Shown here: in pieces, positions 36,352 through 46,042 of the stretch
Layout of the letters: every line of letters begins with the position of its first letter
How positions within the stretch are numbered: position 1 is the first letter of the stretch
Program-made: the position numbers and the translations under genes
Assembly: GCA_947495915.1 (NCBI GenBank)
Contig: CANMAW010000007.1
Span: 124,001-188,000, forward strand
DNA length: 64,000 nucleotides
Direction of reading: 5' to 3'
DNA from: Maribacter algarum (ex Lu et al. 2025) (nom. illeg.)
GTDB taxonomy: Bacteria; Bacteroidota; Bacteroidia; Flavobacteriales; Flavobacteriaceae
The notes under the pieces: generated by a model
Databases searched by the model: none
The model's input: only the letters and a program-made list of their open reading frames with translations
What the model was told of the DNA's origin: nothing

Positions 36352-37512
36352 ATGATTAAGATAGAATCGCTTTTAGATTTCTTCCTAGATACTCGAAAGC
36401 ATACTGAAGATATTTGCAAACCACTAGAAATTGAAGATTATGTGGTTCAACCCATTATTGATGTTTCACCCCCGAAATGGCATTTAGGTCATACTACTTG
36501 GTTTTTTGAAGAATTCATTTTAAAAGTATATATGAAAGATTATGCTGTTTTTGATGATGATTTCTCCTTCGTTTTTAACAGCTACTATGAAACCGTTGGC
36601 AAACGAGTCATTCGAGCAGATCGAGGCAACCTGTCTAGACCTTCCGTAAAACGTGTGTATGAATATCGGAAATACGTTACTGAGGCAATGAACACTCTTT
36701 TCTCAGAACACACAACTCAAGAACTTCTTGAATTATTAGAAATTGGCATACACCATGAAAAGCAACATCAAGAATTACTACTTACCGATATCAAATATAT
36801 ATTAGGCAACAACCCGTTGCTTCCAACATATTCTAAGGAATTTAACGAGCATTCTATAGAAAAACATGAGCATGAATGGATTGCCTTAGATGAAGGGATT
36901 TATGATATTGGTCATCATACCGAAGATTTTTGTTACGACAATGAGTTAGGCCACCATAAAGTGTATTTACAAGGATATCAAATATCCAACAAGTTGGTAA
37001 CCAATCAAGAGTTTGTTGATTTTATTAATGCCGGAGGATATCAGCAATTTGAATTATGGCATGCGGAAGGCTGGGATTGGGTTCAAGCCAATACTATAAA
37101 TTCACCTTTATATTGGCACAATATTGATGGAGAGTGGTTTTATTATTCTTTTCAGGGATTACAAAAAATAAATTTAAAAGCTCCAGTAACACATATTTCA
37201 TACTTTGAGGCCTTCGCCTTCGCCCAATGGAAAAATTGTCGATTACCGACAGAATTTGAATGGGAAGCTTCTCAGAAATATTTTCCATGGGGAAAACGAT
37301 GGGAATGGACCGAAAGCGCCTACCTACCATATCCAAATTATAAAAAAGCAGAAGGGGCATTAGGAGAGTATAACGGCAAATTTATGGTTAATCAAAAAGT
37401 GCTACGCGGCGGGTCTGTTGCTACGCCGACAAATCATACAAGACCTACATACCGCAACTTCTTTCAAACCAATTTACGCTGGCAATATACTGGTTTGCGA
37501 TTGGCGAAATAA
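36352..37512 (+). CDS. egtB: ergothioneine biosynthesis protein EgtB (sulfoxide synthase)
   Basis: 386 aa. An N-terminal DinB-like domain supplies the three iron-binding histidines, in 'WHLGHTTWFFEEF' (about residue 48) and 'HHEKQHQELL' (about 135-140). A C-terminal formylglycine-generating-enzyme (FGE-sulfatase) fold begins near 195 and ends 'RWQYTGLRLA'. The non-haem iron enzyme joins a thiol donor (cysteine or gamma-glutamylcysteine) to hercynine. egtD follows after 48 bp. No egtA or egtC is in the window, so free cysteine may be the donor. Confidence 0.93.
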   Translation: MIKIESLLDFFLDTRKHTEDICKPLEIEDYVVQPIIDVSPPKWHLGHTTWFFEEFILKVYMKDYAVFDDDFSFVFNSYYETVGKRVIRADRGNLSRPSVKRVYEYRKYVTEAMNTLFSEHTTQELLELLEIGIHHEKQHQELLLTDIKYILGNNPLLPTYSKEFNEHSIEKHEHEWIALDEGIYDIGHHTEDFCYDNELGHHKVYLQGYQISNKLVTNQEFVDFINAGGYQQFELWHAEGWDWVQANTINSPLYWHNIDGEWFYYSFQGLQKINLKAPVTHISYFEAFAFAQWKNCRLPTEFEWEASQKYFPWGKRWEWTESAYLPYPNYKKAEGALGEYNGKFMVNQKVLRGGSVATPTNHTRPTYRNFFQTNLRWQYTGLRLAK

Positions 37513-37560
37513 ATTCAAAATCAACGGTATAGTTTCATTCTTTTTAACGACGAACATTAC

Positions 37561-38532
37561 ATGCAACAAGAAATCCAAACGCATTTTAAAACCGCATTTG
37601 AGCAAGACGTTTACAAAGGTCTCACCGAAGAGCCTAAACATCTGTCCTCAAAATATTTTTATGATAAGAAAGGGGATAAACTTTTTCAAGACATCATGAA
37701 CATGCCAGAATATTATCTAACTGATGCTGAATTTGATGTTTTAGATCGCCATAAAGAAGAAATTATCTCATTGTTTTCAGAAAAAAATGAAAATTTCAAC
37801 CTTATTGAATTAGGTGCCGGTGATGGTAAAAAAACAAAACTTCTTCTAAACTATTTATCAGAAAAAAAGATTCCGTTTAAATACCTACCTATTGATATTA
37901 GCCAAAATGCCCTAGATCAATTGAAAAATTCTCTCCAAATAGAATTACCGACAGTGCAAGTAAGCACGCAGCAAGGTACTTATTTTGAGGTTTTAGCAGA
38001 TATAGCTAAACTTACTGATACCAAAAAAGTAATCTTGTTTTTAGGATCTAATATTGGAAATCTTCTACATGAACAAGCTATTTCATTCTTGAGTAATGTA
38101 CAACAATTGATGCATGAAGATGATTTGTTTTTTGTTGGGTTCGACCAAAAAAAGAATCCGCAAACTATTTTAGATGCCTATAATGATAAAACCGGAATAA
38201 CCGCCGCATTCAACAAAAACGTTTTAGCCAGAATTAACACTGATTTAGGTGGCAATTTTAATTTAGAGCATTTTCTGCATTGGGAGGTTTACGACCCCGA
38301 AACAGGCACGGCAAAAAGTTTCTTGGTTTCAAAAAAAGAACAACATGTACGAATTAATCAACTAGATCTTAATGTAAGTTTTCGTCCGTGGGAAACTATT
38401 CACACTGAAATTTCTCAAAAATATGACGACAAAACCGTAGCGTGGCTAGCTCAACAATCAGGCCTAGCTATAAAAACACAATTTACAGATTCAAAAAAAC
38501 AATATAAAAACTACGTTTTTAAGAAAAAATAA
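37561..38532 (+). CDS. egtD: L-histidine N-alpha-methyltransferase
   Basis: 323 aa. The SAM-binding motif is 'IELGAGDGKKTKLLL' near residue 82, with 'FLGSNIGNL' near 160, as in EgtD. It trimethylates histidine to hercynine, the EgtB substrate. N-terminal 'LSSKYFYDKKGDKLF' is typical. It shares an operon with egtB and the DUF427 gene. Confidence 0.95.
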   Translation: MQQEIQTHFKTAFEQDVYKGLTEEPKHLSSKYFYDKKGDKLFQDIMNMPEYYLTDAEFDVLDRHKEEIISLFSEKNENFNLIELGAGDGKKTKLLLNYLSEKKIPFKYLPIDISQNALDQLKNSLQIELPTVQVSTQQGTYFEVLADIAKLTDTKKVILFLGSNIGNLLHEQAISFLSNVQQLMHEDDLFFVGFDQKKNPQTILDAYNDKTGITAAFNKNVLARINTDLGGNFNLEHFLHWEVYDPETGTAKSFLVSKKEQHVRINQLDLNVSFRPWETIHTEISQKYDDKTVAWLAQQSGLAIKTQFTDSKKQYKNYVFKKK

Positions 38533-38564
38533 AGGGCATAAAACGCCAATCAAAATACAGAATT

Positions 38565-38846
38565 ATGAAGGCAATTTGGAACGATACTATTATAGCAGAA
38601 AGTGATGACACAGTAATGGTTGAAAACAATCACTATTTTCCTGCAGAAAGCATTAAAAATGAATATTTTAAAAATTCAGAAACACACACTACATGCCCAT
38701 GGAAAGGTCAGGCACATTACTATACCATAGAAGTAGATGGACAACAAAACCCTGATGCCGCATGGTTCTACCCTGAAGTTAGTGAACTTGCCAAAGGAAT
38801 TAAAGGTAGAGTAGCATTTTGGAAAGGCGTAAGCATTGAAAAATAA
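38565..38846 (+). CDS. DUF427 domain-containing protein
   Basis: 93 aa, the full DUF427 length: 'ESDDTVMVENNHYFP', 'HTTCPWKGQAHYYTI' and 'AAWFYPEVSELAKGIKGRVAFW'. A conserved cysteine precedes PWKG. Its function is unknown. It lies 32 bp after egtD, before a terminator, so it belongs to the ergothioneine operon. Confidence 0.92.
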   Translation: MKAIWNDTIIAESDDTVMVENNHYFPAESIKNEYFKNSETHTTCPWKGQAHYYTIEVDGQQNPDAAWFYPEVSELAKGIKGRVAFWKGVSIEK

Positions 38847-38873
38847 CCGCTTTTACCTATACTAGCTCAAAAT

Positions 38874-38915
38874 AAAAAGCCAGAATGACTAAGTCACTCT
38901 GGCTTTCTTTTTTCT
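38874..38915. terminator. bidirectional terminator after the egt operon
   Basis: AAAGCCAGA-a-TGAC / GTCA-c-TCTGGCTTT with loop TAA; followed by CTTTTTT on the plus strand and TTTTATT on the minus strand. It separates DUF427 from the convergent CBM48 gene. Confidence 0.88.
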
Positions 38916-38927
38916 AAAGTTCAAATA

Positions 38928-39227
38928 CTACAATTCAAGAACTGCATTTTCAGAACCGGCAAAGTCGTTCCATTGGTAACGATCTGCTTGACTTTCATTT
39001 ACATAATCACCATCGATAATGTATTTAAATTCGTAAGCATTTTCTTTAGGTAAATCAAAAGTGCCTTTAAAAGTTCCATTTTTCAACTTTTTTAAAGTAC
39101 TTGCTTTGTTGGCTTTCCAATTGTTAAAATCTCCAACAACAGTTACTTTTTTTGCTTCTTCAGCTGGTACAGTAAAAGTTACTTTACAAACTGGTTTTGT
39201 TTTTAAATACTGTTTTGCTATTGCCAT
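38928..39227 (-). CDS. glycogen-binding (CBM48 / isoamylase early-set) domain protein
   Basis: 99 aa. The whole protein is one early-set beta-sandwich: 'KVTVVGDFNNWKA' and 'YEFKYIIDGDYVNESQADR' match AMPK-beta glycogen-binding modules. No catalytic domain or signal peptide. It may bind glycogen or another protein. A single gene upstream of the convergent terminator. Confidence 0.9.
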   Translation of the reverse strand: MAIAKQYLKTKPVCKVTFTVPAEEAKKVTVVGDFNNWKANKASTLKKLKNGTFKGTFDLPKENAYEFKYIIDGDYVNESQADRYQWNDFAGSENAVLEL

Positions 39228-39403
39228 AATATTTTCTTTTTTAAATTAATTTTACCTCTTGCATATTAAATTCACTGCAAATCTAAAGCAATAACGTCCT
39301 CATTTACAATGACTAAAGTCATTTTTATGATTTTCGTAATTTTTTGCCAAAAAAATAGTAACCTTAATTAAAAAATCTGATTTATTTCTCAAGTAATGAA
39401 TTA

Positions 39404-40489
39404 CTAAAGCCTGGTTTTCAACAATTTCAGAATAGCATTTAGGTCTTTTTCAGTATTATAAAAGTGGAAGCCGAGCCTAATTCCATCTCCACGTTGAGTA
39501 CAGATCACGTCATTTTCAGTTAAATAGTCAAATTTACCTTGATCACCTTTAATATTGAAAATAGTACTATGGGCATTTCTAGCAACTACCATGTCTTGAA
39601 GTAAGCCTAGTTTTGAAAACTCAACCTTAGCAATTTTACCTAATTTCTCATTTTGAGCAGCTATTTTATCTTTTCCGATACCTTCAAAAAATTCTAATGA
39701 AAATTTCAGACTCCCAAAATTCATTGGTGCAAGGTGGCCGGGTTCAAATCGTTTAGCAAAACGAATTAATTCTTTTTTTTCAGGCATTCCATCTGCTGAA
39801 TTAAACCCAATAGTTTGCAGTTTACATTGTCTTTCAACATCATCTTTAAACAACATAAAACCGCTGCCATAACCAGCTAATAGCCATTTGTAGGCACTAA
39901 CACCTAAAACGTCTATTGCAGAATCAGAAAAACTAAAATTAGTGGTGCCCAAAAATTGTGTGCCATCAGCAATTATTAGCAAATTTGGATGTTCTTTTTT
40001 TAATTGCGTTAAGAATTCAAGATCAACTAAAATTCCATTTTGCCATTGAACAATACTCAAAGCTAAAATGGAAACTTTCTCTTCAACAATAGCATTTTTA
40101 ATATTCAATTCTAGGTTGGCATCAATCTTAGCGTATGAAATATCAAACCCTCTTTTATAGAACGGCCAATCAACCGAAGGGTAGTCATTTTCAAGTAATA
40201 ATACTTTTCTCTTTTTATCAATGCCTTCTAAAAGCATATTTAAACCCGTAGAAAAATTATTTAACAACGCAATATTTTCTCTTTTACAATTAAAATAACG
40301 ACCAACAATCGTTCTACAATCAGAAATAGTTTCTAGTGATTTGTTACGCATTCGACTTCCTTTCAATAAAAAGTCTAATTCAAATTCTTGTTTCCAATCA
40401 TACAAATCATCATATAGCGGTCCGAAAACTGGAGTATTCACATAAATTGACTGCCGTAATACAGGAAATTTATTACGTATATTTTCCAT
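39404..40489 (-). CDS. class V aminotransferase-fold PLP-dependent enzyme
   Basis: 361 aa. Fold-type I, class V (cysteine desulfurase/isopenicillin epimerase-like), with the Asp in 'IADGTQFLG' and the PLP lysine in 'SAYKWLLAGYGSGF' near residue 224. There is no obvious cysteine loop of an IscS-type desulfurase near the C-terminus. It is close to egtB-egtD but on the other strand, which makes a C-S lyase (EgtE-like) role possible. Other reactions of the class remain equally open. Confidence 0.85.
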   Translation of the reverse strand: MENIRNKFPVLRQSIYVNTPVFGPLYDDLYDWKQEFELDFLLKGSRMRNKSLETISDCRTIVGRYFNCKRENIALLNNFSTGLNMLLEGIDKKRKVLLLENDYPSVDWPFYKRGFDISYAKIDANLELNIKNAIVEEKVSILALSIVQWQNGILVDLEFLTQLKKEHPNLLIIADGTQFLGTTNFSFSDSAIDVLGVSAYKWLLAGYGSGFMLFKDDVERQCKLQTIGFNSADGMPEKKELIRFAKRFEPGHLAPMNFGSLKFSLEFFEGIGKDKIAAQNEKLGKIAKVEFSKLGLLQDMVVARNAHSTIFNIKGDQGKFDYLTENDVICTQRGDGIRLGFHFYNTEKDLNAILKLLKTRL

Positions 40490-40652
40490 TCTAAATCATC
40501 AAAGGGTTTTACTATCTTTAAGAGATTAAAGTTAACCAATAAAAATAGTAAGTTTACCTGCCAAAATTTTAAAAGTAAGACCATGCCTTACCAGCTTTTG
40601 CAAAATGGTCTGTTTTTTGTTTTGACAATTACAAACCAAACACCATAAACCA

Positions 40653-41147
40653 TTGAACACAATCACCCTTATAGCGGCAGCTTCAAAAAACAATGCCTTA
40701 GGAAAGAACAACGACTTACTTTGGCATTTACCTGATGATTTCAAACGATTTAAACAATTAACCTCTGGTCATAAAATTATTATGGGCAGAAAGACTTTTG
40801 AAAGTCTACCAAAACCTTTACCCAACCGAACACATATTATAATTACCCGAGATAAAGATTATCAAGTTGATTTTGAATCTTGTATTGTAGTACATTCCAT
40901 TGAAGCAGCCATAAAACTTGTTGAAAATGACGAAACTTCTTTTGTTATTGGAGGAGGCGAAATTTATCGACAAAGTGAAAAATTTGCAAATCGAATTGAA
41001 TTAACTCGGGTGCACAAAGCATTTGAAGCTGATACTTTTTTTCCTGAAATAGATTTAAACGATTGGGAACTTATTGCTGAAAAATATCATCCAAGAGATG
41101 ACAAACACATTTACGATTTCACTTATTTAACTTACGTAAGAAAGTAA
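40653..41147 (+). CDS. folA: dihydrofolate reductase
   Basis: 164 aa, starting at TTG (no in-frame ATG nearby; the protein begins (M)NTITLIAAASKNNALGKN, the usual DHFR start). 'LLWHLPDDFKRFK', 'IIMGRKTFESLP' and 'FVIGGGEIYRQ' mark the substrate and NADPH sites. It regenerates tetrahydrofolate used up by ThyA. Confidence 0.95.
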   Translation: MNTITLIAAASKNNALGKNNDLLWHLPDDFKRFKQLTSGHKIIMGRKTFESLPKPLPNRTHIIITRDKDYQVDFESCIVVHSIEAAIKLVENDETSFVIGGGEIYRQSEKFANRIELTRVHKAFEADTFFPEIDLNDWELIAEKYHPRDDKHIYDFTYLTYVRK

Positions 41148-41185
41148 TTAACACGGTGTATTTCCACAAGCAGTATAGATTAGAT

Positions 41186-41974
41186 TTAAAAATCTAAATA
41201 CTCAATTTTGGTATTGCTAGTTACGTCTACCAAAAAGGATTGTAAAATAGCTACATTAGCATTCGTGTAAAAAAGGTGTTCTACATTTTCTTCAGCATGA
41301 TTCTCAATACCGTAAGCATTTAAAATAGCCTTTGTTTGACGCGCTACAGCTTCACCTGAATCAATGATTTTTATGTTCTCAGGAATTATTTGTCGTAACA
41401 CCGGAATTAAATATGGATAATGTGTACAACCTAAAACTAAATGATCTATACCTTCTTCAAGCATAGGATTTAGATATTTCAACAATAATTCTCTAGTCTT
41501 ATGATTCTGTATTTCACCTTGTTCAATTAAAGGCACTAATCCCGTGCCTTCTTGCTCTAAAATTTGAATGCCAGCAGCATGGTTCTCAGATGTACTATGA
41601 AAAAGGCTACTTGATAAAGTTCCTTTGGTAGCCAACACTCCAACTTTTTTTGACTTCGATTGTAATGCAGCAGGTTTTATGGCAGGCTCAATTCCAATAA
41701 ACGGAATATCATAATTGGCTCTCAAATATGAAATACTGTTTGTAGTTGCTGTATTGCATGCCACAACAATAATCTTACATTGATTTTTGAGCAGCAATTC
41801 TGTATTTTTTATACTTAATTGTAGAATTTGCTCTTCAGACTTTTCACCGTAAGGAGCATTTTTACTATCTGCTAAGAAAATTGTATTTTCATTGGGCAAC
41901 AATCTGGTAATTTCTTTCCAAATGGAGGTGCCTCCAATACCAGAATCAAATAATCCAATAGGTTGCCGGTTCAT
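41186..41974 (-). CDS. murI: glutamate racemase
   Basis: 262 aa. 'IGLFDSGIGGTSI' at the N-terminus, first catalytic cysteine in 'VACNTATTNS' (about residue 72) and second in 'LGCTHYPYL' (about 183). It makes D-glutamate for peptidoglycan. It is 7 bp after the phosphatase gene on the same strand. Confidence 0.97.
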   Translation of the reverse strand: MNRQPIGLFDSGIGGTSIWKEITRLLPNENTIFLADSKNAPYGEKSEEQILQLSIKNTELLLKNQCKIIVVACNTATTNSISYLRANYDIPFIGIEPAIKPAALQSKSKKVGVLATKGTLSSSLFHSTSENHAAGIQILEQEGTGLVPLIEQGEIQNHKTRELLLKYLNPMLEEGIDHLVLGCTHYPYLIPVLRQIIPENIKIIDSGEAVARQTKAILNAYGIENHAEENVEHLFYTNANVAILQSFLVDVTSNTKIEYLDF

Positions 41975-41981
41975 ATTTTTG

Positions 41982-43652
41982 TTATTCTAATACCTTGGTA
42001 ATGGGTGAACCAGTTGTTCCATTTGGAAATGCTATTCCTAAAAGTGCAGCTATGGTAGGTGCAACATCAGGTATTTCAGTTCTTTCAAAAGTACTTCCTG
42101 GTTTAATTCCTTTCCCATAAAATAAAAGAGGAACATGAGTATCATAAATTTGCGGAGAACCATGAGTTGAACCCGTTTTCGAATAAGTAATAAAACCTGG
42201 CTTTAAAACTAGCAAAACATCACCAGATCGTTTTTGATTATATCCTTTTTGTAGAATATAAGGTATACCCTCAGTATAATTGTTCTGCCACATTTGATCA
42301 GCGGTGTAAGCATGATCAAAAGCATCATAACTCAACAATTCTCTTGCGATGATCTTTTGAGCTTGAGATAAATCAATATCAAGATTTTGAATTACTTTAT
42401 GGTCTAAAAAAACTTGATAATTTGAAAAGTTTTTGACAATTTCTTCAGTTCCAAATTTATACTTTAAAAACTCTGCAAATTTTGATTTTACCGCACTGAA
42501 ATCAACATAACCTGCAGGAATCTTTTGATCATTTAAATAGGCAGGTACGTTTATGGCACCATGATCTGCAGTTAAAAAAATGGTGTAATTATTTTTACCC
42601 ACCTTTTTATCTAAAGCACTTAAAATTCTGGCAATATCGGCATCTAGTTGTATGTAGGTGTCTTCAATTTCTTTAGAATTTACACCAAACATATGCCCAA
42701 CATAGTCAGTACTTGAAAAACTAATTGCTAAAAAGTCAGTGACTTCATCTTTTCCTAGTTTTTCACCATCCAATGCTGCTAGAGCAAAATCAGCTGTTAG
42801 GCTATTACCAAAGGGAGTGATTTTTATGATATCATAATCTTTAGATTTACTTAGTAAGCTGGCAGGACTATGAGGAAAAATTGGTGCTGTTTCTGTATCA
42901 AACAAACCCTCATAGGCATTATTATCGCTACCACTCTCCATATAAGAATTGATAACTTTACTCGTATTCCATGTTTTTTTATACGTTTCAGCAGTATTTG
43001 ATGCATTAAAACTAGTTACCCATTTTGGAAGTTCACTCATGTAATACGTACTAGAAATCCAATTGCCTTCATCAGCCCCATGAAACCAATAAGCAGCATT
43101 GGCCGTGTGGCCACCAGGTAAAATCGCACCTCTATCTTTAAGGGCAACTGCAATAGTTTTACCGCGCATTTGGGTATGTAATCGTAATTGATCTGTAATG
43201 GTAGTAACCGTCAATCGCGTAGGTGCCATTTTACCAGAATCAGTGGCAGTTCCAACAGAATTATACCCGCTATCTTCAGCACAGTAGACATCAGCATTGG
43301 TAATTTTATCATACCAATTATTACCAATAATACCATGTGTGGCCGGAGTTGTACCTGTGTAAATGGAAGCATGCCCCGGCCCCGTACTCGTTGGCGCATA
43401 GTTGTAGTGATTATTTTTACAATTGAATCCGTCGTTAACCAATCTTTTAAATCCGCCTTCTTCAAATTGGTTCCAAAACCGTGTTAAATAATCGTAGCGC
43501 ATTTGATCTACAACAATACCAACAACAAGTTTAGGAGTGGTTTTTAAATGCTCTTCTGAATCTATTTTCGATTTTTTCTGACCGTATGAATCGGGTATAA
43601 AGAAGAGGATAAAGAAAAAAGCAAAGATCACTTTGCAAAAGTTCGTATACAT
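41982..43652 (-). CDS. pafA: PafA-like alkaline phosphatase (secreted)
   Basis: 556 aa with a signal peptide (cut after 'DSYGQ'). Alkaline phosphatase superfamily: metal Asp in 'GIVVDQMRYDY', Thr nucleophile in 'APTSTGPGHASIYTG', and 'LKDRGAILPGGH' with the Lys-x-Arg pair that marks PafA phosphate monoesterases, then 'LTADHGA' and 'GSTHGSPQIYD'. It releases phosphate from organic monoesters in the periplasm or outside. PafA of related bacteria is not repressed by phosphate. It precedes murI. Confidence 0.9.
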   Translation of the reverse strand: MYTNFCKVIFAFFFILFFIPDSYGQKKSKIDSEEHLKTTPKLVVGIVVDQMRYDYLTRFWNQFEEGGFKRLVNDGFNCKNNHYNYAPTSTGPGHASIYTGTTPATHGIIGNNWYDKITNADVYCAEDSGYNSVGTATDSGKMAPTRLTVTTITDQLRLHTQMRGKTIAVALKDRGAILPGGHTANAAYWFHGADEGNWISSTYYMSELPKWVTSFNASNTAETYKKTWNTSKVINSYMESGSDNNAYEGLFDTETAPIFPHSPASLLSKSKDYDIIKITPFGNSLTADFALAALDGEKLGKDEVTDFLAISFSSTDYVGHMFGVNSKEIEDTYIQLDADIARILSALDKKVGKNNYTIFLTADHGAINVPAYLNDQKIPAGYVDFSAVKSKFAEFLKYKFGTEEIVKNFSNYQVFLDHKVIQNLDIDLSQAQKIIARELLSYDAFDHAYTADQMWQNNYTEGIPYILQKGYNQKRSGDVLLVLKPGFITYSKTGSTHGSPQIYDTHVPLLFYGKGIKPGSTFERTEIPDVAPTIAALLGIAFPNGTTGSPITKVLE

Positions 43653-43762
43653 AGCAGTTTATTCTAGCGCAAAAATAAATAAAATACCCCTTTAAAGATT
43701 AAATCGAGGTTAAATCAATTCCTTTATTATTATTTTTACGATACGAAGTATAATTCAGTTAA

Positions 43763-44500
43763 ATGAAATACCTATCTGATATTGGTAGCTATGCGATAAT
43801 GGTTATTGAAGTTTTCAGAAAGCCCACAAAATGGCGAATCATGAAAACCTTAATTCTTAAAGAAATCGATGAACTCATCTATGGTTCTTTAGGCATTCTC
43901 ATATTCATATCCTTTTTTATTGGAGCCGTTGTTGCTATTCAAACAGCTATGAATATTACCAACGATTTAATTCCAAAAAACTTAGTTGGTTTTGCTACCA
44001 GACAATCGATAATTTTAGAGTTCGCCCCTACCTTCTGTTCAATTATCATGGCAGGTAAAGTAGGGTCTTTCATCACTTCAAGCATAGGTACCATGCGCGT
44101 TACAGAGCAAATAGATGCGCTCGAGGTTATGGGTATTAATGCGTTAAACTATCTGGTATTTCCAAAAATCATAGCATTACTACTTTATCCGTTCATTATA
44201 GCAATTGCAATGTATGTGGGTATTTTTGGAGGTTGGTTCGCCGGGGTTTTTGGCGGCTTTAGTACAAGTGCAGATTTTATTGAAGGGTTAAAATTAGACT
44301 TCATTCCTTTTCATGTCACGTATTCCTTTATCAAAACACTTGTTTTCGCATTTTTACTTGCCACAATTCCGTCATTTCACGGCTTTTACATGAAAGGTGG
44401 TGCATTAGAAGTTGGTAAAGCAAGTACCACCTCTTTTGTTTGGACAAGTGTGGTCATTATTATAGCAAATTATATATTAACCCAATTGTTACTAACCTAA
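43763..44500 (+). CDS. mlaE: MlaE-type ABC transporter permease
   Basis: 245 aa, about five membrane helices. Family marks are 'GAVVAIQTAMNI' and 'AGKVGSFITSSIGTMRVTEQIDALEVMGI'. It forms the inner-membrane part of a phospholipid (Mla-like) transporter with the ATPase encoded next; stop and start overlap as TAATG. The substrate-binding MlaD protein is not in the window. Confidence 0.93.
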   Translation: MKYLSDIGSYAIMVIEVFRKPTKWRIMKTLILKEIDELIYGSLGILIFISFFIGAVVAIQTAMNITNDLIPKNLVGFATRQSIILEFAPTFCSIIMAGKVGSFITSSIGTMRVTEQIDALEVMGINALNYLVFPKIIALLLYPFIIAIAMYVGIFGGWFAGVFGGFSTSADFIEGLKLDFIPFHVTYSFIKTLVFAFLLATIPSFHGFYMKGGALEVGKASTTSFVWTSVVIIIANYILTQLLLT

Positions 44501-45267
44501 TGATAGAAGTAGATAGCATACATAAATCGTTTGGCGAAGCCCATATTTTAAAAGGTGTATCAACAGTTTTTGAAACGGGAAAAACGAATCTTATTATTGG
44601 GCAAAGCGGATCAGGTAAAACTGTTTTTTTAAAATGTTTATTAGGATTATTTTCTCCGGAAGAAGGTAGTATTATATATGACGGTCAAAAATATGCCGAT
44701 TTGACAAGTCAAGAACAACGTGATCTACGGCAAGATATGGGTATGGTTTTTCAAGGAAGCGCACTATTCGATGGCATGACGGTAGCTGGCAACGTGATGT
44801 TTCCATTAGAAATGTTTACAAAATTAGCGAAGTCTGAAATGGAAGACCGCGTTGATATCGTGTTAAAAAGAGTCAACCTTGTTGATGCGCATCATAAGTA
44901 TCCTTCTGAAATATCTGGAGGTATGCAAAAAAGAGTTGCAATAGCTCGTGCCATTGTAATGAATCCTCAATATTTGTTTTGTGACGAACCTAACTCAGGC
45001 TTAGATCCAAGAACTGCTATAGTGATTGATAATCTCATTAAAGAAATTACGGAAGAGTATGATATCACTACAGTAATTAATACCCACGATATGAATTCGG
45101 TGATGGAAATTGGTGAAAAAATCCTTTTCTTAAAAGATGGGCTCAAAGAGTGGGAAGGCACCAAAAATGAAATCTTTAAAACCGACAACAAAGCCGTTAC
45201 CGATTTTGTTTATTCTTCAGAACTATTTAAAAAAGTTCGTCAAATGTATATTGAAGAAAGAAACTAA
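44500..45267 (+). CDS. mlaF: MlaF-type ABC transporter ATP-binding protein
   Basis: 255 aa from the ATG at 44500, coupled to mlaE. The track's start at 44440 lies inside mlaE. Walker A 'IGQSGSGKT' near residue 35, signature 'SGGMQKRVAIAR' near 138 and Walker B 'LFCDEPNSGLDP' near 158. It powers the MlaE permease. Confidence 0.96.
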   Translation: MIEVDSIHKSFGEAHILKGVSTVFETGKTNLIIGQSGSGKTVFLKCLLGLFSPEEGSIIYDGQKYADLTSQEQRDLRQDMGMVFQGSALFDGMTVAGNVMFPLEMFTKLAKSEMEDRVDIVLKRVNLVDAHHKYPSEISGGMQKRVAIARAIVMNPQYLFCDEPNSGLDPRTAIVIDNLIKEITEEYDITTVINTHDMNSVMEIGEKILFLKDGLKEWEGTKNEIFKTDNKAVTDFVYSSELFKKVRQMYIEERN

Positions 45268-45297
45268 AACCTTACTTCATTTGGTTAATCTCTTAAT

Positions 45298-46041
45298 ATG
45301 AAAAAAATTCTAGTCTTAATTGGTGCTTTTGTTTTCTATTACAGTTCTATAACAGCGCAGCAAACAAATATCATTTTAGATGATGATGTTTTAAAAATTG
45401 AACAAATCAGCGAAAACACTTTTGTTCACATTTCCTATTTAAAAACCAACGATTTTGGCAACGTTGCCTGCAACGGTATGGTCTATATTAATAATAAAGA
45501 AGCTATTATTTTTGATACACCCACTACGAACGCCGCCTCAGAAAAACTAATTCAATGGTTGCAAAAAATAAAGGTTGATACGATTAAGGCTGTTGTAGCT
45601 ACTCATTTTCACATTGATTGTATTGGAGGTATAGAACCTTTTCACAAAAAAGGTATTCCGTCGTATGCTAGCGACACCACACTTCAACTATTAAGAGAAA
45701 AAAAACAAACGGTAATTCCTCATAATGAATTTGAACAACAAATAGTGTTTACTATTGGAGAAGAAAAAGTATATACTACTTTTTACGGTGAAGGTCACAC
45801 TGTTGATAATGTGGTAGGTCACATACCTAGTGACCACGTCTTGTTTGGTGGCTGCTTGGTCAAATCTGTAAATGCAGGCAAGGGAAACCTAGAGGACGCG
45901 AATGTAATTGCGTGGTCGAAAACTATTAAAAAGATTAAGACTGAAAATCCTGATTTAAAAATTGTAGTACCAGGCCATGGAAAAACCGGAGGTACAGAGC
46001 TTTTAGATTTCACCATGCAACTCTTCGAGAACAATAAATAG
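45298..46041 (+). CDS. subclass B1 metallo-beta-lactamase
   Basis: 247 aa with a signal peptide (to 'SSITAQ'). All B1 zinc ligands are present: 'THFHID' (HxHxD), His in 'GEGHTVDN', Cys in 'FGGCLVKS' and His in 'VPGHGKTGG'. The length and the Cys ligand separate it from B3 enzymes and from glyoxalase II. B1 enzymes hydrolyse most beta-lactams including carbapenems. It sits among ordinary housekeeping genes with no mobile element, so it is probably a resident chromosomal gene. The real spectrum cannot be judged from sequence. Confidence 0.9.
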   Translation: MKKILVLIGAFVFYYSSITAQQTNIILDDDVLKIEQISENTFVHISYLKTNDFGNVACNGMVYINNKEAIIFDTPTTNAASEKLIQWLQKIKVDTIKAVVATHFHIDCIGGIEPFHKKGIPSYASDTTLQLLREKKQTVIPHNEFEQQIVFTIGEEKVYTTFYGEGHTVDNVVGHIPSDHVLFGGCLVKSVNAGKGNLEDANVIAWSKTIKKIKTENPDLKIVVPGHGKTGGTELLDFTMQLFENNK

Positions 46042-46042
46042 T

